Assembly: GCF_014873875.1 (NCBI RefSeq)
Contig: NZ_JADBEM010000001.1
Coordinates: 7,378,001 to 7,442,000, forward strand
Direction of reading: 5' to 3'
DNA from: Actinopolymorpha pittospori
GTDB lineage: Bacteria; Actinomycetota; Actinomycetes; Propionibacteriales; Actinopolymorphaceae
Length of the DNA: 64,000 bases
Positions 32,735 to 45,177 of the stretch are shown piece after piece. Every line of letters starts with the position of its first letter. Positions within the stretch are counted from its first letter, which is position 1. The notes beneath the pieces were generated by a model. The model saw only the letters and a list, made by a program, of their open reading frames with translations. It made no database searches and was not told the DNA's origin. The position numbers were made by a program, and so were the translations under genes.

Positions 32735-33535
32735 TCACGACCGCCCGAACGGCGGCTTGGTGGCGCCGAACGCGATGAACGGGGAGTTCTCGAACCCGGG
32801 CTTGCCGTAGCGGAACGGCGTGCCGTCGGGCGTGAGCACCGACCCGCCGGCGGCCCGCAGGACGGCGTGCCCGGCTGCGGTGTCCCACTCCATGGTCCGG
32901 CCGAACCTCGGGTACAGGTCCGCGGCGCCTTCGGAGATGCGGCAGAACTTCAGCGAGCTCCCGGCCTGCACGAACGAGCCGACCGGCACCGCCTCGAGCC
33001 ACCGCTCGGTGTCGGGGTCGAGGTGGCTACGGCTCACCAGGGCGCGGAAGCCGTCGTCCGGAGCGGGCACGACGCCGAGCGGCCGGGTCAGGGCGCCCTC
33101 GATCCGTTCGGCGCGGCCGGGGGCACCGACGTAGGTGACGCCGATCGCCGGCAGGTGGACGACGCCCAGGGTGGGGACTCCGTCCTCGACCAGGGCGATG
33201 TTGACCGTGAACTCGCCGTTACGGGAGAGGAACTCCTTGGTGCCGTCCAGCGGGTCGACCAGCCAGAACGGCCCGCCCTCGGTCACCGTCGGCGCCTCGC
33301 CGGCGGCCACGCTCTCCTCCGCGACCACCGGGATGTCCGGGGTCGCCTCGGCGAGGCCGCGCAGGATCACCGCCTCCGCGCGCAGGTCGGCCTCGGTGAC
33401 CGGGGTCCGGTCGGCCTTCTCGCGGGCGCCCGGGTCGTCGGCGGCGTAGACCTCGAGGATCGCGGCTCCAGCAGCCTCGGCGAGGGTGCGGACGTGGGCG
33501 ACGAGGCTGGCTTCGACAGGGGATGCGGGAGACAT
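32735..33535 (-). CDS. cysQ: CysQ-like 3'(2'),5'-bisphosphate nucleotidase / inositol phosphatase family
   Basis: A 266-residue Mg-dependent, lithium-sensitive-type phosphatase. Motifs are VVAEES, DPLDGTKEF (metal and catalytic residues) and WDTAAGHAVLRAAGG. DPLDGTKEFL is characteristic of CysQ rather than inositol monophosphatase, so removal of 3'-phosphate from PAP is the likely role in sulfur metabolism. It follows the alcohol dehydrogenase gene closely on the same strand. Confidence 0.85.
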   Translation of the reverse strand: MSPASPVEASLVAHVRTLAEAAGAAILEVYAADDPGAREKADRTPVTEADLRAEAVILRGLAEATPDIPVVAEESVAAGEAPTVTEGGPFWLVDPLDGTKEFLSRNGEFTVNIALVEDGVPTLGVVHLPAIGVTYVGAPGRAERIEGALTRPLGVVPAPDDGFRALVSRSHLDPDTERWLEAVPVGSFVQAGSSLKFCRISEGAADLYPRFGRTMEWDTAAGHAVLRAAGGSVLTPDGTPFRYGKPGFENSPFIAFGATKPPFGRS

Positions 33536-33540
33536 GGCCC

Positions 33541-34638
33541 CTATGCTGGCAGAGCCACCGGGCCGGGCGCGTGGTCACCGGGCCGCGACTGTCCGGGTAC
33601 GAGGATCGCGCGACCCACCAGCCGGCCCGACTCGAGGTCGTCGATCGCCTCGTGGACGGCGTCCAGGGCGTAGGTGCGGGTGCGCAGCCGGACCAGGCCG
33701 CGGGCCGTGAGGTTCATGAGTTCGTCGAGGTCGTTGTAGCTGCCGACCAGGTTGCCGACCACGTTGATCTCCTTCGAGACCAGATCGATGGTCGGGACGT
33801 CGACGTGGCCGCCGTAGCCGATGCTGAAGTACGATCCGGCCGGCCGCAGCATCGCGATTCCCTGCGCCTCGGTGCCCCGCTCCCCCACGAAGTCCAGGAC
33901 GACGTGCGCACCGTGAGCACCGTGCGACCCGGCGCCGCTGGTCACCTCCAGGACGGCGGCCACCGGGTCGGCCGAACGCGTGTCCACGACGTGGTGCGCG
34001 CCGTACTCGAGCACGAGGTCGAGCGCGGCCCGCGACCGGTCGACCACGATGATCTCGGCGGCGGTGAGCGCCACCAGGACCTGCACGCCGATGTGGCCGA
34101 GACCTCCGGCGCCGATCACCACGACGTGGCTGCCCGGACGCAGGAGCGGCGCCGCCTTGCGTACGGCGTGGTAGGCGGTGAGACCGGCGTCGGCGAGCGC
34201 GGCCACGTCGGCGGGGCGCAGCGCCGGGTCCAGCCTTAGCACCGAGCGGGCGCCGGTGCGGAGGAGTTCGGCCATGCCGCCGTCGGCGTCGATGCCGGGA
34301 AACCGCGACGCTGTGCAGTGGACGTCATCGCCGGCCCGGCAGGCCCGGCACAGGCCGCAGGTCACGAGGGGGTGCAGGATCACCGGGTCGCCCGGCTCGA
34401 CGTGGGTGACCGCCGAGCCTGTCTCCCGGACCCAGCCGGCGTTCTCGTGCCCCAGCGTGTAGGGCAGGGTGACGCCGGACTTCTCCCGCCACTGTCCCTC
34501 GACGACGTGCAGGTCCGTCCGGCACAGGCCGGCGCCGCCGATCTGCACCAGGACGTCCCACGGCCCCTCGATCCGAGGCTCGGGAACGTCCTCGACCATC
34601 GGGGGCCGGCCGTACTCGTGCAGCCGAACCGCCTTCAC
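33541..34638 (-). CDS. Zinc-dependent NAD(P) alcohol dehydrogenase
   Basis: A 365-residue medium-chain dehydrogenase. Catalytic zinc ligands appear in CRTDLH and GHENAG, the structural zinc site is complete in CGLCRACRAGDDVHC, and the cofactor motif is GAGGLGHIG. The Asp in VVDRSR after the motif suggests NAD. The alcohol substrate is unknown. GGAGGAG precedes the GTG start. It lies 5 nt before cysQ; both sit between pyrF and mihF, where many actinobacteria have no genes. Confidence 0.88.
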   Translation of the reverse strand: MKAVRLHEYGRPPMVEDVPEPRIEGPWDVLVQIGGAGLCRTDLHVVEGQWREKSGVTLPYTLGHENAGWVRETGSAVTHVEPGDPVILHPLVTCGLCRACRAGDDVHCTASRFPGIDADGGMAELLRTGARSVLRLDPALRPADVAALADAGLTAYHAVRKAAPLLRPGSHVVVIGAGGLGHIGVQVLVALTAAEIIVVDRSRAALDLVLEYGAHHVVDTRSADPVAAVLEVTSGAGSHGAHGAHVVLDFVGERGTEAQGIAMLRPAGSYFSIGYGGHVDVPTIDLVSKEINVVGNLVGSYNDLDELMNLTARGLVRLRTRTYALDAVHEAIDDLESGRLVGRAILVPGQSRPGDHAPGPVALPA

Positions 34639-34764
34639 CTCGGCTCCTCCCGCCGCGGGACAGGACCCACCGTGGGACCATCCTCGCCCGGCTCTCCCGG
34701 GTTCGCACCGGGTTCGGCACGGTCCGCCGCGACGCGGGACGGGAGGAACGCCGTGGACGGACGG

Positions 34765-35601
34765 TCAGGACTGGGTGAGGATCGCTCGGACCGACTCCAG
34801 CGTGCGGTCGGCGGCGTCCCGGAGCGCCTGGACCGACGGGCCGGCCCGCAGGATCTCCCGGGAGGAGGAGGGCAGGACGTTGCGCAGTGCCTCACCGAAC
34901 ACCGTTCGCAGGTCCGCGGCCGTGCCGCCCTGCGTACCGATCCCGGGCGCGAGCAAGGGACCGTTGACGGCGGCGAAGTTCTCGCCGGTGGACTCGACGG
35001 TCGCGCCGACCACGGCGCCGACCGAGCCGAGCGGCGACTCCCCCGCGTTGACGGCCGCGATGCGGTCGAGGATGTCGCCCGCCACGGTGCGACCCGCCTC
35101 GGTGCGCGCCTGCTGCACCTGCGGACCCTCGGGGTTGGACGTCTGCGCGAGGACGAAGACACCGCCGTCGAACTTCGCGGCCGTGCCAAGGAGCGGTTGC
35201 AGCGAGCCGAATCCGAGGAAGGGGCTCGCGGTGATCGCGTCCGCGCGCAGCGGTGACGCCGGATCGAGGTAGGCGTCGGCGTAGGCCTGCACCGTCGATC
35301 CGATGTCTCCGCGCTTCACGTCCAGCAGTACCAGCGCCCCGGCCTCCCGCGCGGTGGCGATCACCTGCTCCAGCACCGCCACACCGCGGCTGCCGAACCG
35401 CTCGAAGAACGCCGACTGCGGCTTCACCACGGCGAGGCGCGGCGCGAGCGCCTCGACCGCGGTCAGCGCGAAACGCTCCAGGCCGCTCGCGTCGTCGGGA
35501 AGCCCCCACGCCGCCAGCAGTGAGGCGTGCGGGTCGATCCCCCCGCACAGGGGTCCGCGCTGGTCCAACGCCGCGCGGTACCGGGCGCCGAAAGTCGCCA
35601 C
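34765..35601 (-). CDS. pyrF: Orotidine 5'-phosphate decarboxylase, type 2
   Basis: Makes UMP from orotidine 5'-phosphate. At 278 residues it is the long type 2 form; the catalytic Lys/Asp array is in LDVKRGDIGST and the phosphate end in APGIGTQGG. GTG start with GAAGG upstream. It is the last recognisable gene of the pyr operon, 96 nt after carB. pyrD, usual between carB and pyrF in this phylum, is absent. Confidence 0.94.
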   Translation of the reverse strand: MATFGARYRAALDQRGPLCGGIDPHASLLAAWGLPDDASGLERFALTAVEALAPRLAVVKPQSAFFERFGSRGVAVLEQVIATAREAGALVLLDVKRGDIGSTVQAYADAYLDPASPLRADAITASPFLGFGSLQPLLGTAAKFDGGVFVLAQTSNPEGPQVQQARTEAGRTVAGDILDRIAAVNAGESPLGSVGAVVGATVESTGENFAAVNGPLLAPGIGTQGGTAADLRTVFGEALRNVLPSSSREILRAGPSVQALRDAADRTLESVRAILTQS

Positions 35602-35697
35602 GCCGCCACCTTCTTTCCGTTGTGAGAGTCCTGTCGCCGGCAGGACACCGGCGGTTCTCTGCGTGCTGGCCACCGGTGTCCGCTTCGGCGTGGCCGA

Positions 35698-38996
<3,299 letters not shown>

Positions 38997-38997
<1 letters not shown>

Positions 38998-40250
38998 CAG
39001 GCGGCTCCTTCCGGGTCCGAGTGGGTCCCCGTGGAGTCTCCGCCCCGCTGCGCCATCAGGCCGACGAAGCGGTCGAAGAGGTATGCCGCGTCGTGGGGTC
39101 CGGCCGCGGCCTCTGGGTGGTACTGGACGGAGAAGGCTGAGAGCGCGCCGTCTCCGTCGGTGAGCTGCAGTCCCTCGACCACACCGTCGTTGAGGCAGAC
39201 GTGGGACACCTGAGCGCGCCCGAACTCCGTCTCGACCACGCGGTCCCGGTGGTCGGTCGCGCCGTCGGCCCCGTCGTTCTCCTGACCTGGCCAGGCGACC
39301 GCGAAGCCGTGGTTGTGCGCGGTCACCTCGACCTTGCCGGTGGTGAGGTCCTGGACCGGCTGGTTGATGCCGCGGTGGCCGTATCGCAGCTTGTAGGTGC
39401 GCAGGCCGAGCGCCCGGCCGAAGACCTGGTTGCCGAAGCAGATGCCGAAGAACGGGATCGCCTGACCGAGCACGCCCTTCAGCACCTCGACCGGGTGGTC
39501 GGCGGTGTCCGGGTCACCGGGACCGTTGGACATGAACACGCCGTCGGGGTCGACCGCGAGCACGTCGGCGAGTGTGGAGGTCGCCGGCAGGACGTGCACC
39601 TCGACCCCGCGTTCGGCGAGGCGGTGCGGTGTCATCGCCTTGATGCCGAGGTCGACGGCGGCGACGGTGAACCGCTTGGTGCCGATCGCGGGTACGACGT
39701 AACGCTCGCTGACGCTCACCTCCTCGGCGAGGTCCGCGCCCTCCATCCGCGGCGCGGCGAGGACACGTGCGAGCAGGGCCTGTGGGTCGGTCTCGGTGCT
39801 CGAGATCCCGACCCGCATGGCTCCGCGCTCACGCAGGTGCCGGGTGAGCGCCCTGGTGTCGATGCCGCTGATCCCGACCACGCCGTCGGCGCGAAGCGCC
39901 TCCTCCAGTCCGATCCGCGAGCGCCAGTTGGACGTGCGGCGGGCGGGATCGCGGACGACGTAGCCGGCCACCCAGATACGGCGGGACTCGGGGTCCTCGT
40001 CGTTCATGCCGGTGTTGCCGATGTGCGGCGAGGTCTGGACCACGACCTGACGGTGGTAGGACGGATCGGTCAGGGTCTCCTGGTAGCCCGTCATCCCGGT
40101 CGAGAAGACCGCTTCGCCGAAGGTCTCACCCTCGGCTCCGTAGGACTGGCCGCGGAAGGCCCGCCCGTCCTCGAGGACCAACAGGGCGCTGCTCCGGGTA
40201 CTGCTCGACAACCGTCCTCCGCTTCCTGGTGTGTGCTGGGATGTGGTCAC
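38997..40250 (-). CDS. carA: Carbamoyl-phosphate synthase small subunit
   Basis: Glutaminase subunit that feeds ammonia to CarB. The 417-residue protein has the small-subunit domain (FRGQSYGAEGETFGEAVFST) and a class I glutamine amidotransferase domain with the catalytic Cys in FGICFGNQ and His/Glu in QYHPEAAAGP. About 20 Ser-rich residues precede the conserved start. It overlaps pyrC by 4 nt. Confidence 0.96.
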
Positions 40251-41536
40251 TGGGGCTTCCCGGAAAGGACCGTGGCGCGACCGCGCAGGAACGTCGCCAC
40301 CACGCGCCCGGGGAGGGTGCGTCCGGCGTAGGGCGTGTTACGGGATCGGCTGGCCGTGTCGGCCGGGTCGACGGTCCACGGGGTGGACGGGTCGTAAAGG
40401 GTGAGGTTGGCCGGGGCGCCGACCTCGGGAGCGTGGCCGTGGCCGGCGAGCCGCCCGATCCGGGCCGGCCACACGGACATCCGGTCCGCGACGCCCGCCC
40501 AGTCGAGCAGGCCGGTGTCAACCATCGCTTGCTGGACGACCGGCAGGGCCGTCTCCAGGCCAGTCATGCCCATCGCCGCCGCGAGCCACTCGCACTCCTT
40601 GTCCTCGACGGGGTGCGGCGCATGGTCGGTCGCGACCGCGTCGATGGTCCCGTCGGCGAGCGCCGCGCGCAGCGCCGCCACGTCGTCCTCGGAGCGCAAG
40701 GGCGGGTTGACCTTGTAGATCGGGTCGTAGCTCGCCACGAGGTCCTCGGTGAGCAGCAGGTGGTGCGGCGTCACCTCGGCGGTCACCGGGTAGCCACGGC
40801 TCTTGGCCCAGCGCAGGATCTCGACCGAACCGGCGGTCGAGACGTGACAGATGTGCACCCGCGAACCCACGTGCGCGGCGAGCAGCACGTCGCGCGCGAT
40901 GATCGCCTCCTCGGCGACGGCGGGCCAGCCGCGCAGTCCGAGCACGCCGGACAGGGCGCCTTCGTTCATCTGCGCGCCCTCGGTGAGGCGCGGCTCCTGT
41001 GCGTGCTGGGCGATCACACCGTCGAACGCCTTGACGTACTCGAGTGCCCGCCGCATCAAAACGGCGTCGGACACACAGTCGCCGTCGTCGCTGAACATGC
41101 GTACCTGCGCGGCGGAGTCGGCCATCGCGCCGAGCTCGGCCAGTTGGGTACCAGCGCGGCCGACCGTCACCGCGCCGATCGGCTGGACGTCGCAACGTCC
41201 GGCCTCCTGACCGAGCCGGTAGACCTGCTCGACGACGCCGGCCGTGTCGGTGGCCGGGTCGGTGTTGGGCATCGCGCACACGGCGGTGTAGCCGCCGAGG
41301 GTCGCCGCGACCGTGCCACTCTCGACGGTCTCGGCGTCCTCGCGGCCGGGCTCGCGCAGGTGGGTGTGCAGGTCGACGAGGCCGGGAAGCAGGACGAGCC
41401 CGTCCGCGTCCACCACCTCGGCTCCCTTCGCCGGCACCTTCGGTCCGATCGCGGCGACCGCGCCGTCACGGACGAGAACGTCCGCCGGCTCACCGCCCAG
41501 GGGCTTGGCACCTCGCAGGAGGTAGCTCTCACTCAT
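40247..41536 (-). CDS. pyrC: Dihydroorotase, class I
   Basis: Cyclises carbamoyl aspartate to dihydroorotate. The 429-residue zinc amidohydrolase has DLHTHLREPG (zinc ligands), HAQEP, HICHVST and ATDHAPH motifs of the class I form. ATG start; 4-nt overlaps with pyrB and carA show a coupled operon. Confidence 0.96.
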   Translation of the reverse strand: MSESYLLRGAKPLGGEPADVLVRDGAVAAIGPKVPAKGAEVVDADGLVLLPGLVDLHTHLREPGREDAETVESGTVAATLGGYTAVCAMPNTDPATDTAGVVEQVYRLGQEAGRCDVQPIGAVTVGRAGTQLAELGAMADSAAQVRMFSDDGDCVSDAVLMRRALEYVKAFDGVIAQHAQEPRLTEGAQMNEGALSGVLGLRGWPAVAEEAIIARDVLLAAHVGSRVHICHVSTAGSVEILRWAKSRGYPVTAEVTPHHLLLTEDLVASYDPIYKVNPPLRSEDDVAALRAALADGTIDAVATDHAPHPVEDKECEWLAAAMGMTGLETALPVVQQAMVDTGLLDWAGVADRMSVWPARIGRLAGHGHAPEVGAPANLTLYDPSTPWTVDPADTASRSRNTPYAGRTLPGRVVATFLRGRATVLSGKPQ

Positions 41537-42498
41537 GGCGTCTCCCTACTGCGTTGTTCGGGTACGGCGTCGTCGACGGCCGAGCCGGCGCCGGCCAGGA
41601 GGAGGTAGAGCGCGGCCATCCGGACCGCGACACCATTGGTGACCTGCTCCACGATCACCGAGCGGGTGGAGTCCGCGACGTCGGCGGAGATCTCCATGCC
41701 GCGGTTCATCGGGCCCGGGTGCATGACCAGGGCGTGGTCGGGCAGGGCGGCCATCCGTACGGCGTCGAGGCCGTAGCGGCGGCTGTACTCGCGGGCGCTC
41801 GGGAAGAACGCGGCGTTCATGCGTTCGCGCTGCACCCGCAGCATCATCACGACGTCGGTCTTCGGAAGCACCGAGTCGAGGTCGTAGGAGGTCGCGACAG
41901 ACCACTGCTCCACCCCGACGGGAAGCAGCGTCGGCGGGCCGACCAGGGTGACGTCGGCGCCGAGGGTCTGCAGTAACAACACGTTGGAACGCGCGACCCG
42001 GCTGTGCAGGACGTCACCCACGATCGCGATCCGGCGCCCTTCCAGCTCGCCCAGGTGGCGGCGCATCGTGAAGGCGTCAAGGAGCGCTTGCGTCGGGTGT
42101 TCGTGCGTACCGTCGCCGGCGTTCAGCACGCTCGCGCTGATCCAGTCCGAGGCGGCCAGCCGGTGGGGAGCGCCGCTTGCCGGGTGCCGGACGACCACCG
42201 CGTCGGCGCCCATGGCGGCCAGGGTGAGTGCGGTGTCCTTGAGGCTCTCGCCCTTCTCCACGCTCGATCCCTTGGCGGAGAAGTTGATCACGTCGGCGGA
42301 CAGTCGCTTGGCCGCGGCCTCGAAGGAGATGCGGGTACGGGTCGAGTCCTCGAAGAAGAGGTTGACCACGGTGCGGCCGCGCAGGGTCGGGAGTTTCTTG
42401 ATGGGCCGGTCGGCGAGTTCGCGGAGCTTCTCCGCGGTGTCGAGGACCAGCAGCGCCTCGTCCCGGTCGAGGTCGCCGGCGGACAGTAGGTGTTTCAT
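41533..42498 (-). CDS. pyrB: Aspartate carbamoyltransferase, catalytic chain
   Basis: Joins carbamoyl phosphate and aspartate. The 321-residue protein has the carbamoyl-phosphate motif FEDSTRTRISFE, HPTQALLD and the aspartate-binding region ending HPGPMNRG. No regulatory subunit (PyrI) gene is present. It overlaps pyrR and pyrC by 4 nt each. Confidence 0.96.
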   Translation of the reverse strand: MKHLLSAGDLDRDEALLVLDTAEKLRELADRPIKKLPTLRGRTVVNLFFEDSTRTRISFEAAAKRLSADVINFSAKGSSVEKGESLKDTALTLAAMGADAVVVRHPASGAPHRLAASDWISASVLNAGDGTHEHPTQALLDAFTMRRHLGELEGRRIAIVGDVLHSRVARSNVLLLQTLGADVTLVGPPTLLPVGVEQWSVATSYDLDSVLPKTDVVMMLRVQRERMNAAFFPSAREYSRRYGLDAVRMAALPDHALVMHPGPMNRGMEISADVADSTRSVIVEQVTNGVAVRMAALYLLLAGAGSAVDDAVPEQRSRETP

Positions 42499-43124
42499 GA
42501 GGCACCGCCCTCCGTCGCGGGTCCCTTCGCGATCACCACGGCCTCCCGGCCGTCGGACTCGTGGAGGTACACCGCGACCCGCTCGTCGGCCGACGTGGGG
42601 AGGTTCTTGCCCACGAAGTCGGCCCGGATGGGTAGCTCCCGGTGGCCGCGGTCGACGAGGACCGCCAACTGGACCGCCCGGGGTCGGCCGAGGTCGTCCA
42701 GCGCCGTGAGCGCGGCTCGGATCGTGCGGCCGGAGAAAAGCACGTCGTCGACGAGGACGACGATCTTGCCGTCGATCCCGCCGTCAGGAATGTCGGTGTG
42801 GCCGAGCGCGCGGGTGGGCCGCAGGCGCAGGTCGTCGCGATACATGGTCACGTCGAGCGCCCCAACGGCACCGAAGCCGCCCTCGACCGAGGCGATCCGC
42901 TCGCCGATGCGACGGGCGAGTTCGACGCCCCTGGTGGGCACGCCGAGGAGTACGACGTCGGCGGCGCCCTTGTTGCGCTCGAGAATCTCGTGCGCGATGC
43001 GGGTCAGCGCACGGGTGATATCGGCCTGATCGAGGACCGCGCGGCGCAGGTCGCCGTCGGCGGAAGACTTCGACGCGGGAACGCCATTCTTCGGCTCCCG
43101 CTCCGGATCGCGGGCAGCAGACAT
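42495..43124 (-). CDS. pyrR: Bifunctional pyr operon regulator PyrR / uracil phosphoribosyltransferase
   Basis: A 209-residue PRT-fold protein with the PRPP motif VLVDDVLFSGRT. About 30 N-terminal residues precede the conserved region. It binds pyr mRNA when UMP is high and also makes UMP from uracil. It is the first gene of the operon, with AAGGAGGT 7 nt before the ATG; a PyrR-binding sequence lies directly upstream of that Shine-Dalgarno, so it likely represses its own operon's translation. Confidence 0.95.
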   Translation of the reverse strand: MSAARDPEREPKNGVPASKSSADGDLRRAVLDQADITRALTRIAHEILERNKGAADVVLLGVPTRGVELARRIGERIASVEGGFGAVGALDVTMYRDDLRLRPTRALGHTDIPDGGIDGKIVVLVDDVLFSGRTIRAALTALDDLGRPRAVQLAVLVDRGHRELPIRADFVGKNLPTSADERVAVYLHESDGREAVVIAKGPATEGGAS

Positions 43125-43129
43125 CTACC

Positions 43130-43158
43130 GGACCTCCTTCCCCGCCTCTCTGGACGGG
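43130..43158 (-). promoter_or_regulatory. PyrR binding loop beside the pyrR Shine-Dalgarno
   Basis: The sequence CCCGTCCAGAGAGGCGGG (43141-43158) contains the conserved PyrR-binding core TCCnGnGAGGY and folds as CCCG/CGGG plus CC/GG with loop AGAGA. It ends 1 nt before AAGGAGGT (43132-43139). PyrR bound here would cover the ribosome site, the mode known in mycobacteria rather than the attenuation known in Bacillus. Confidence 0.78.
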
Positions 43159-43179
43159 CCGTTAAAGGACGTCTGAACC

Positions 43180-43218
43180 TGATCACACCCGACCAACTGT
43201 CGGTCGAATCAGTGATCA
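43180..43218. other. Additional stem-loop in the pyrR-bldD region
   Basis: TGATCAC (43180-43186) pairs with GTGATCA (43212-43218), and inside it CGACC pairs with GGTCG (43190-43194 with 43202-43206). It lies 22 nt upstream of the PyrR loop and may be in the pyrR leader or be a DNA operator. No function can be assigned. The rest of the 342-nt region between pyrR and bldD shows no gene. Confidence 0.35.
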
Positions 43219-43368
43219 TGAAATGGTGTCGAGATTTGCCGCGCGATCCCGCGCAGCCCCTCCCGAATCGCACCCGACAGTAGCAGCCGGAGCTGGGAAG
43301 ACCCACGTCGGCCACGCCGTCCGGAGAGATCGAACACCACCGCCGGACAAGTTCCGGCCAAGGTCAGC

Positions 43369-43410
43369 TTGACGTGGGGGTCGCGCCGAGTTACCGTCAC
43401 GCTCCGTGAC
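43369..43410 (+). promoter_or_regulatory. bldD promoter with candidate self-operator
   Basis: TTGACG (43369-43374) and TACCGT (43392-43397) are spaced 17 bp. An inverted repeat GTCAC-N5-GTGAC (43396-43410) overlaps the -10 and the expected start site. BldD sites contain GTGA/TCAC elements and BldD represses itself in Streptomyces, so this may be its own operator, though the half-sites point opposite to the usual order. Confidence 0.5.
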
Positions 43411-43466
43411 TATTTTGGGCGCGGCGCTCTCCGTGTCCCTCGTATACCAAGGATGAGTGAGCACGG

Positions 43467-43970
43467 ATGCCGAGTGACTACGCAAGGTCCCTGGGCGCGA
43501 AACTCCGCGCAATCAGGCAGCAGCAGGGACTTTCTCTCCACGGGGTGGAACAGAAATCGAAGGGTCGCTGGAAGGCGGTGGTGGTCGGTTCCTACGAACG
43601 CGGGGACCGTGCCGTCACCGTGCAGAAGCTTTCGGAACTAGCCGAGTTCTACGGCGTTCCCATCACTGAGCTTCTTCCCGGCGTTGGGCCGATTGGTGCG
43701 GCCGCTGAGCCACCCCCGAAGCTCGTGCTCGACCTCGAGCGTCTCGGTGAGCTGGAAGGGGTCGAGGTCGCGCCGCTCGCGCGTTACGCGGCGACGATCC
43801 AGGCGCAGCGTGGTGACTACAACGGCAAGGTTTTGTCGATCCGCAAGGAAGATATGCGGACACTTGCGGTGATTTACGACGAACGGCCGAGCGTGCTCGC
43901 CGACCGACTCGTCGCGTGGGGTGTGCTCAACGCCGAGGCCGCCGACGCGGTCTCCGACGACGAGAGCTGA
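43467..43970 (+). CDS. bldD: BldD-type developmental regulator
   Basis: A 167-residue DNA-binding protein. The N-terminal XRE-type helix-turn-helix (about residues 8-70) is followed by the BldD C-terminal domain. The cyclic di-GMP signature RxD-X8-RxxD is intact as RGD (115-117) and RKED (126-129). In Streptomyces, ligand-bound BldD dimers hold back sporulation genes. Position beside pyrR matches Streptomyces gene order. Its presence suggests a differentiating relative, though BldD also occurs in simpler actinobacteria. Confidence 0.92.
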   Translation: MPSDYARSLGAKLRAIRQQQGLSLHGVEQKSKGRWKAVVVGSYERGDRAVTVQKLSELAEFYGVPITELLPGVGPIGAAAEPPPKLVLDLERLGELEGVEVAPLARYAATIQAQRGDYNGKVLSIRKEDMRTLAVIYDERPSVLADRLVAWGVLNAEAADAVSDDES

Positions 43971-44009
43971 CCGCTCCGGCCACCGGCCGGTAGGTGTGAT
44001 CCCGCGGGT

Positions 44010-44042
44010 CGGTCGGCTCGGAGCGAGCTTCCGGGCCGACCG
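44010..44042 (+). terminator. Hairpin terminator after bldD
   Basis: An 8-bp stem CGGTCGGC/GCCGACCG continues into CGGA/TCCG across a single mismatch, with a 7-nt loop. It starts about 40 nt after the bldD stop and lies before the convergent transporter genes. Confidence 0.6.
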
Positions 44043-44160
44043 GCCTCCGACGTTGTGTTTCTCACATCCGTCAGCAGGTCGGCGGTTGAGACGGGTCGGC
44101 CACACACCGGGGTGTACCCGTTCGACGGGGCGTCCCGGGTGCTGAGGTGGTCGGTTCGTC

Positions 44161-45162
44161 TCACCGCACGAAACCCTGTGAACGGAGCCAGTCCCGGGCC
44201 ACCAACCCGGGGTCCTCACCGTCGACGTCGACCTTGGCGTTGAGGTCGAGCATCGCCTGCGTGGTGAGCTTGGCCGTCAACGGCTCCATGACGGCACGCA
44301 GCCTCGGGTGCGCCCGGGCAAGTTCCTCGCGCAGGTTGAACGCGACGTTGTAGTTGGGCAGGAAGTGCCTGTCGTCCTCCAGGACGGTCAAGCCGAGCGC
44401 CTTGATCCGGCCGTCGGTCGTGAAGACCTCACCGAAATGGCAGCGCCCCTTGTCCGTGGCGTCGTAGATCACACCGGTGTCCATGGTGCGGACGTTGCCG
44501 CGCGGAACCTTGCTTCCGAGCGGGATGCCGTAGGCCTTGAGCATCGGCTCGAACCCGTCGTCCCGACTCGCGAACTCCGACTCCACGCAGAAGGTCAGGT
44601 CGTCCTTCGGTAACCGTGCGAGATCGGACATCTTGGACACGCCGAGCTTCTTCGCGTCCTCGGATCGGACGGCGAAGGCGTAGGTGTTGTTCATCGGCGC
44701 GGGTGCGAACCACTCCAGCTGGTGGTGGGCAAGATCGTATTGACGGACGGCCTGCCACTGCGCCTCGCGGCCGGGCACCGGCTTCGGCTTGGCGAAGTAG
44801 CTGACCCACGCCGTGCCGGTGTATTCCCAGTTGGCGTCGACCGAGCCGCGCTCCAGGGCCTGCCGGACCGCGACACTGCCGGAGATGCCGGTCTGGTCGA
44901 CGACGTCGGCTCCCGCCACCCTCAGCATGATCACGGCCATCTTGCCGAGGATCAGTTGTTCGGTGAAGTCCTTCGAACCGACGACGATCCGGACGTCCTT
45001 CAGATCCGGCTCCGGCCGGACCGAGCCGGGTTCGGCGTCGGGCGCGAACTGCGAGGCGCCCTTCAGACCGCACCCGCTCGCCAGCGCCAGCCCCACGAGC
45101 ATGAGGGCGGCGGCACGCAGCGCTCGGCGCCCGGCAACCCGGTTCTGGCGTTCCCTCGTCAT
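44161..45162 (-). CDS. Glycine betaine/choline-type ABC substrate-binding lipoprotein
   Basis: A 333-residue OpuAC/OsmF-family binding protein. The signal peptide ends in the lipobox LASGC with lipid-bearing Cys31. The mature part begins with a short linker and the typical IVVGSKDFTEQLILGKM. It should capture glycine betaine, choline or a related osmolyte and hand it to the two permeases upstream; exact ligand unknown. Last gene of a four-gene operon, 15 nt after the second permease gene. Confidence 0.9.
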   Translation of the reverse strand: MTRERQNRVAGRRALRAAALMLVGLALASGCGLKGASQFAPDAEPGSVRPEPDLKDVRIVVGSKDFTEQLILGKMAVIMLRVAGADVVDQTGISGSVAVRQALERGSVDANWEYTGTAWVSYFAKPKPVPGREAQWQAVRQYDLAHHQLEWFAPAPMNNTYAFAVRSEDAKKLGVSKMSDLARLPKDDLTFCVESEFASRDDGFEPMLKAYGIPLGSKVPRGNVRTMDTGVIYDATDKGRCHFGEVFTTDGRIKALGLTVLEDDRHFLPNYNVAFNLREELARAHPRLRAVMEPLTAKLTTQAMLDLNAKVDVDGEDPGLVARDWLRSQGFVR

Positions 45163-45177
45163 CTGACCCGACTCCCT

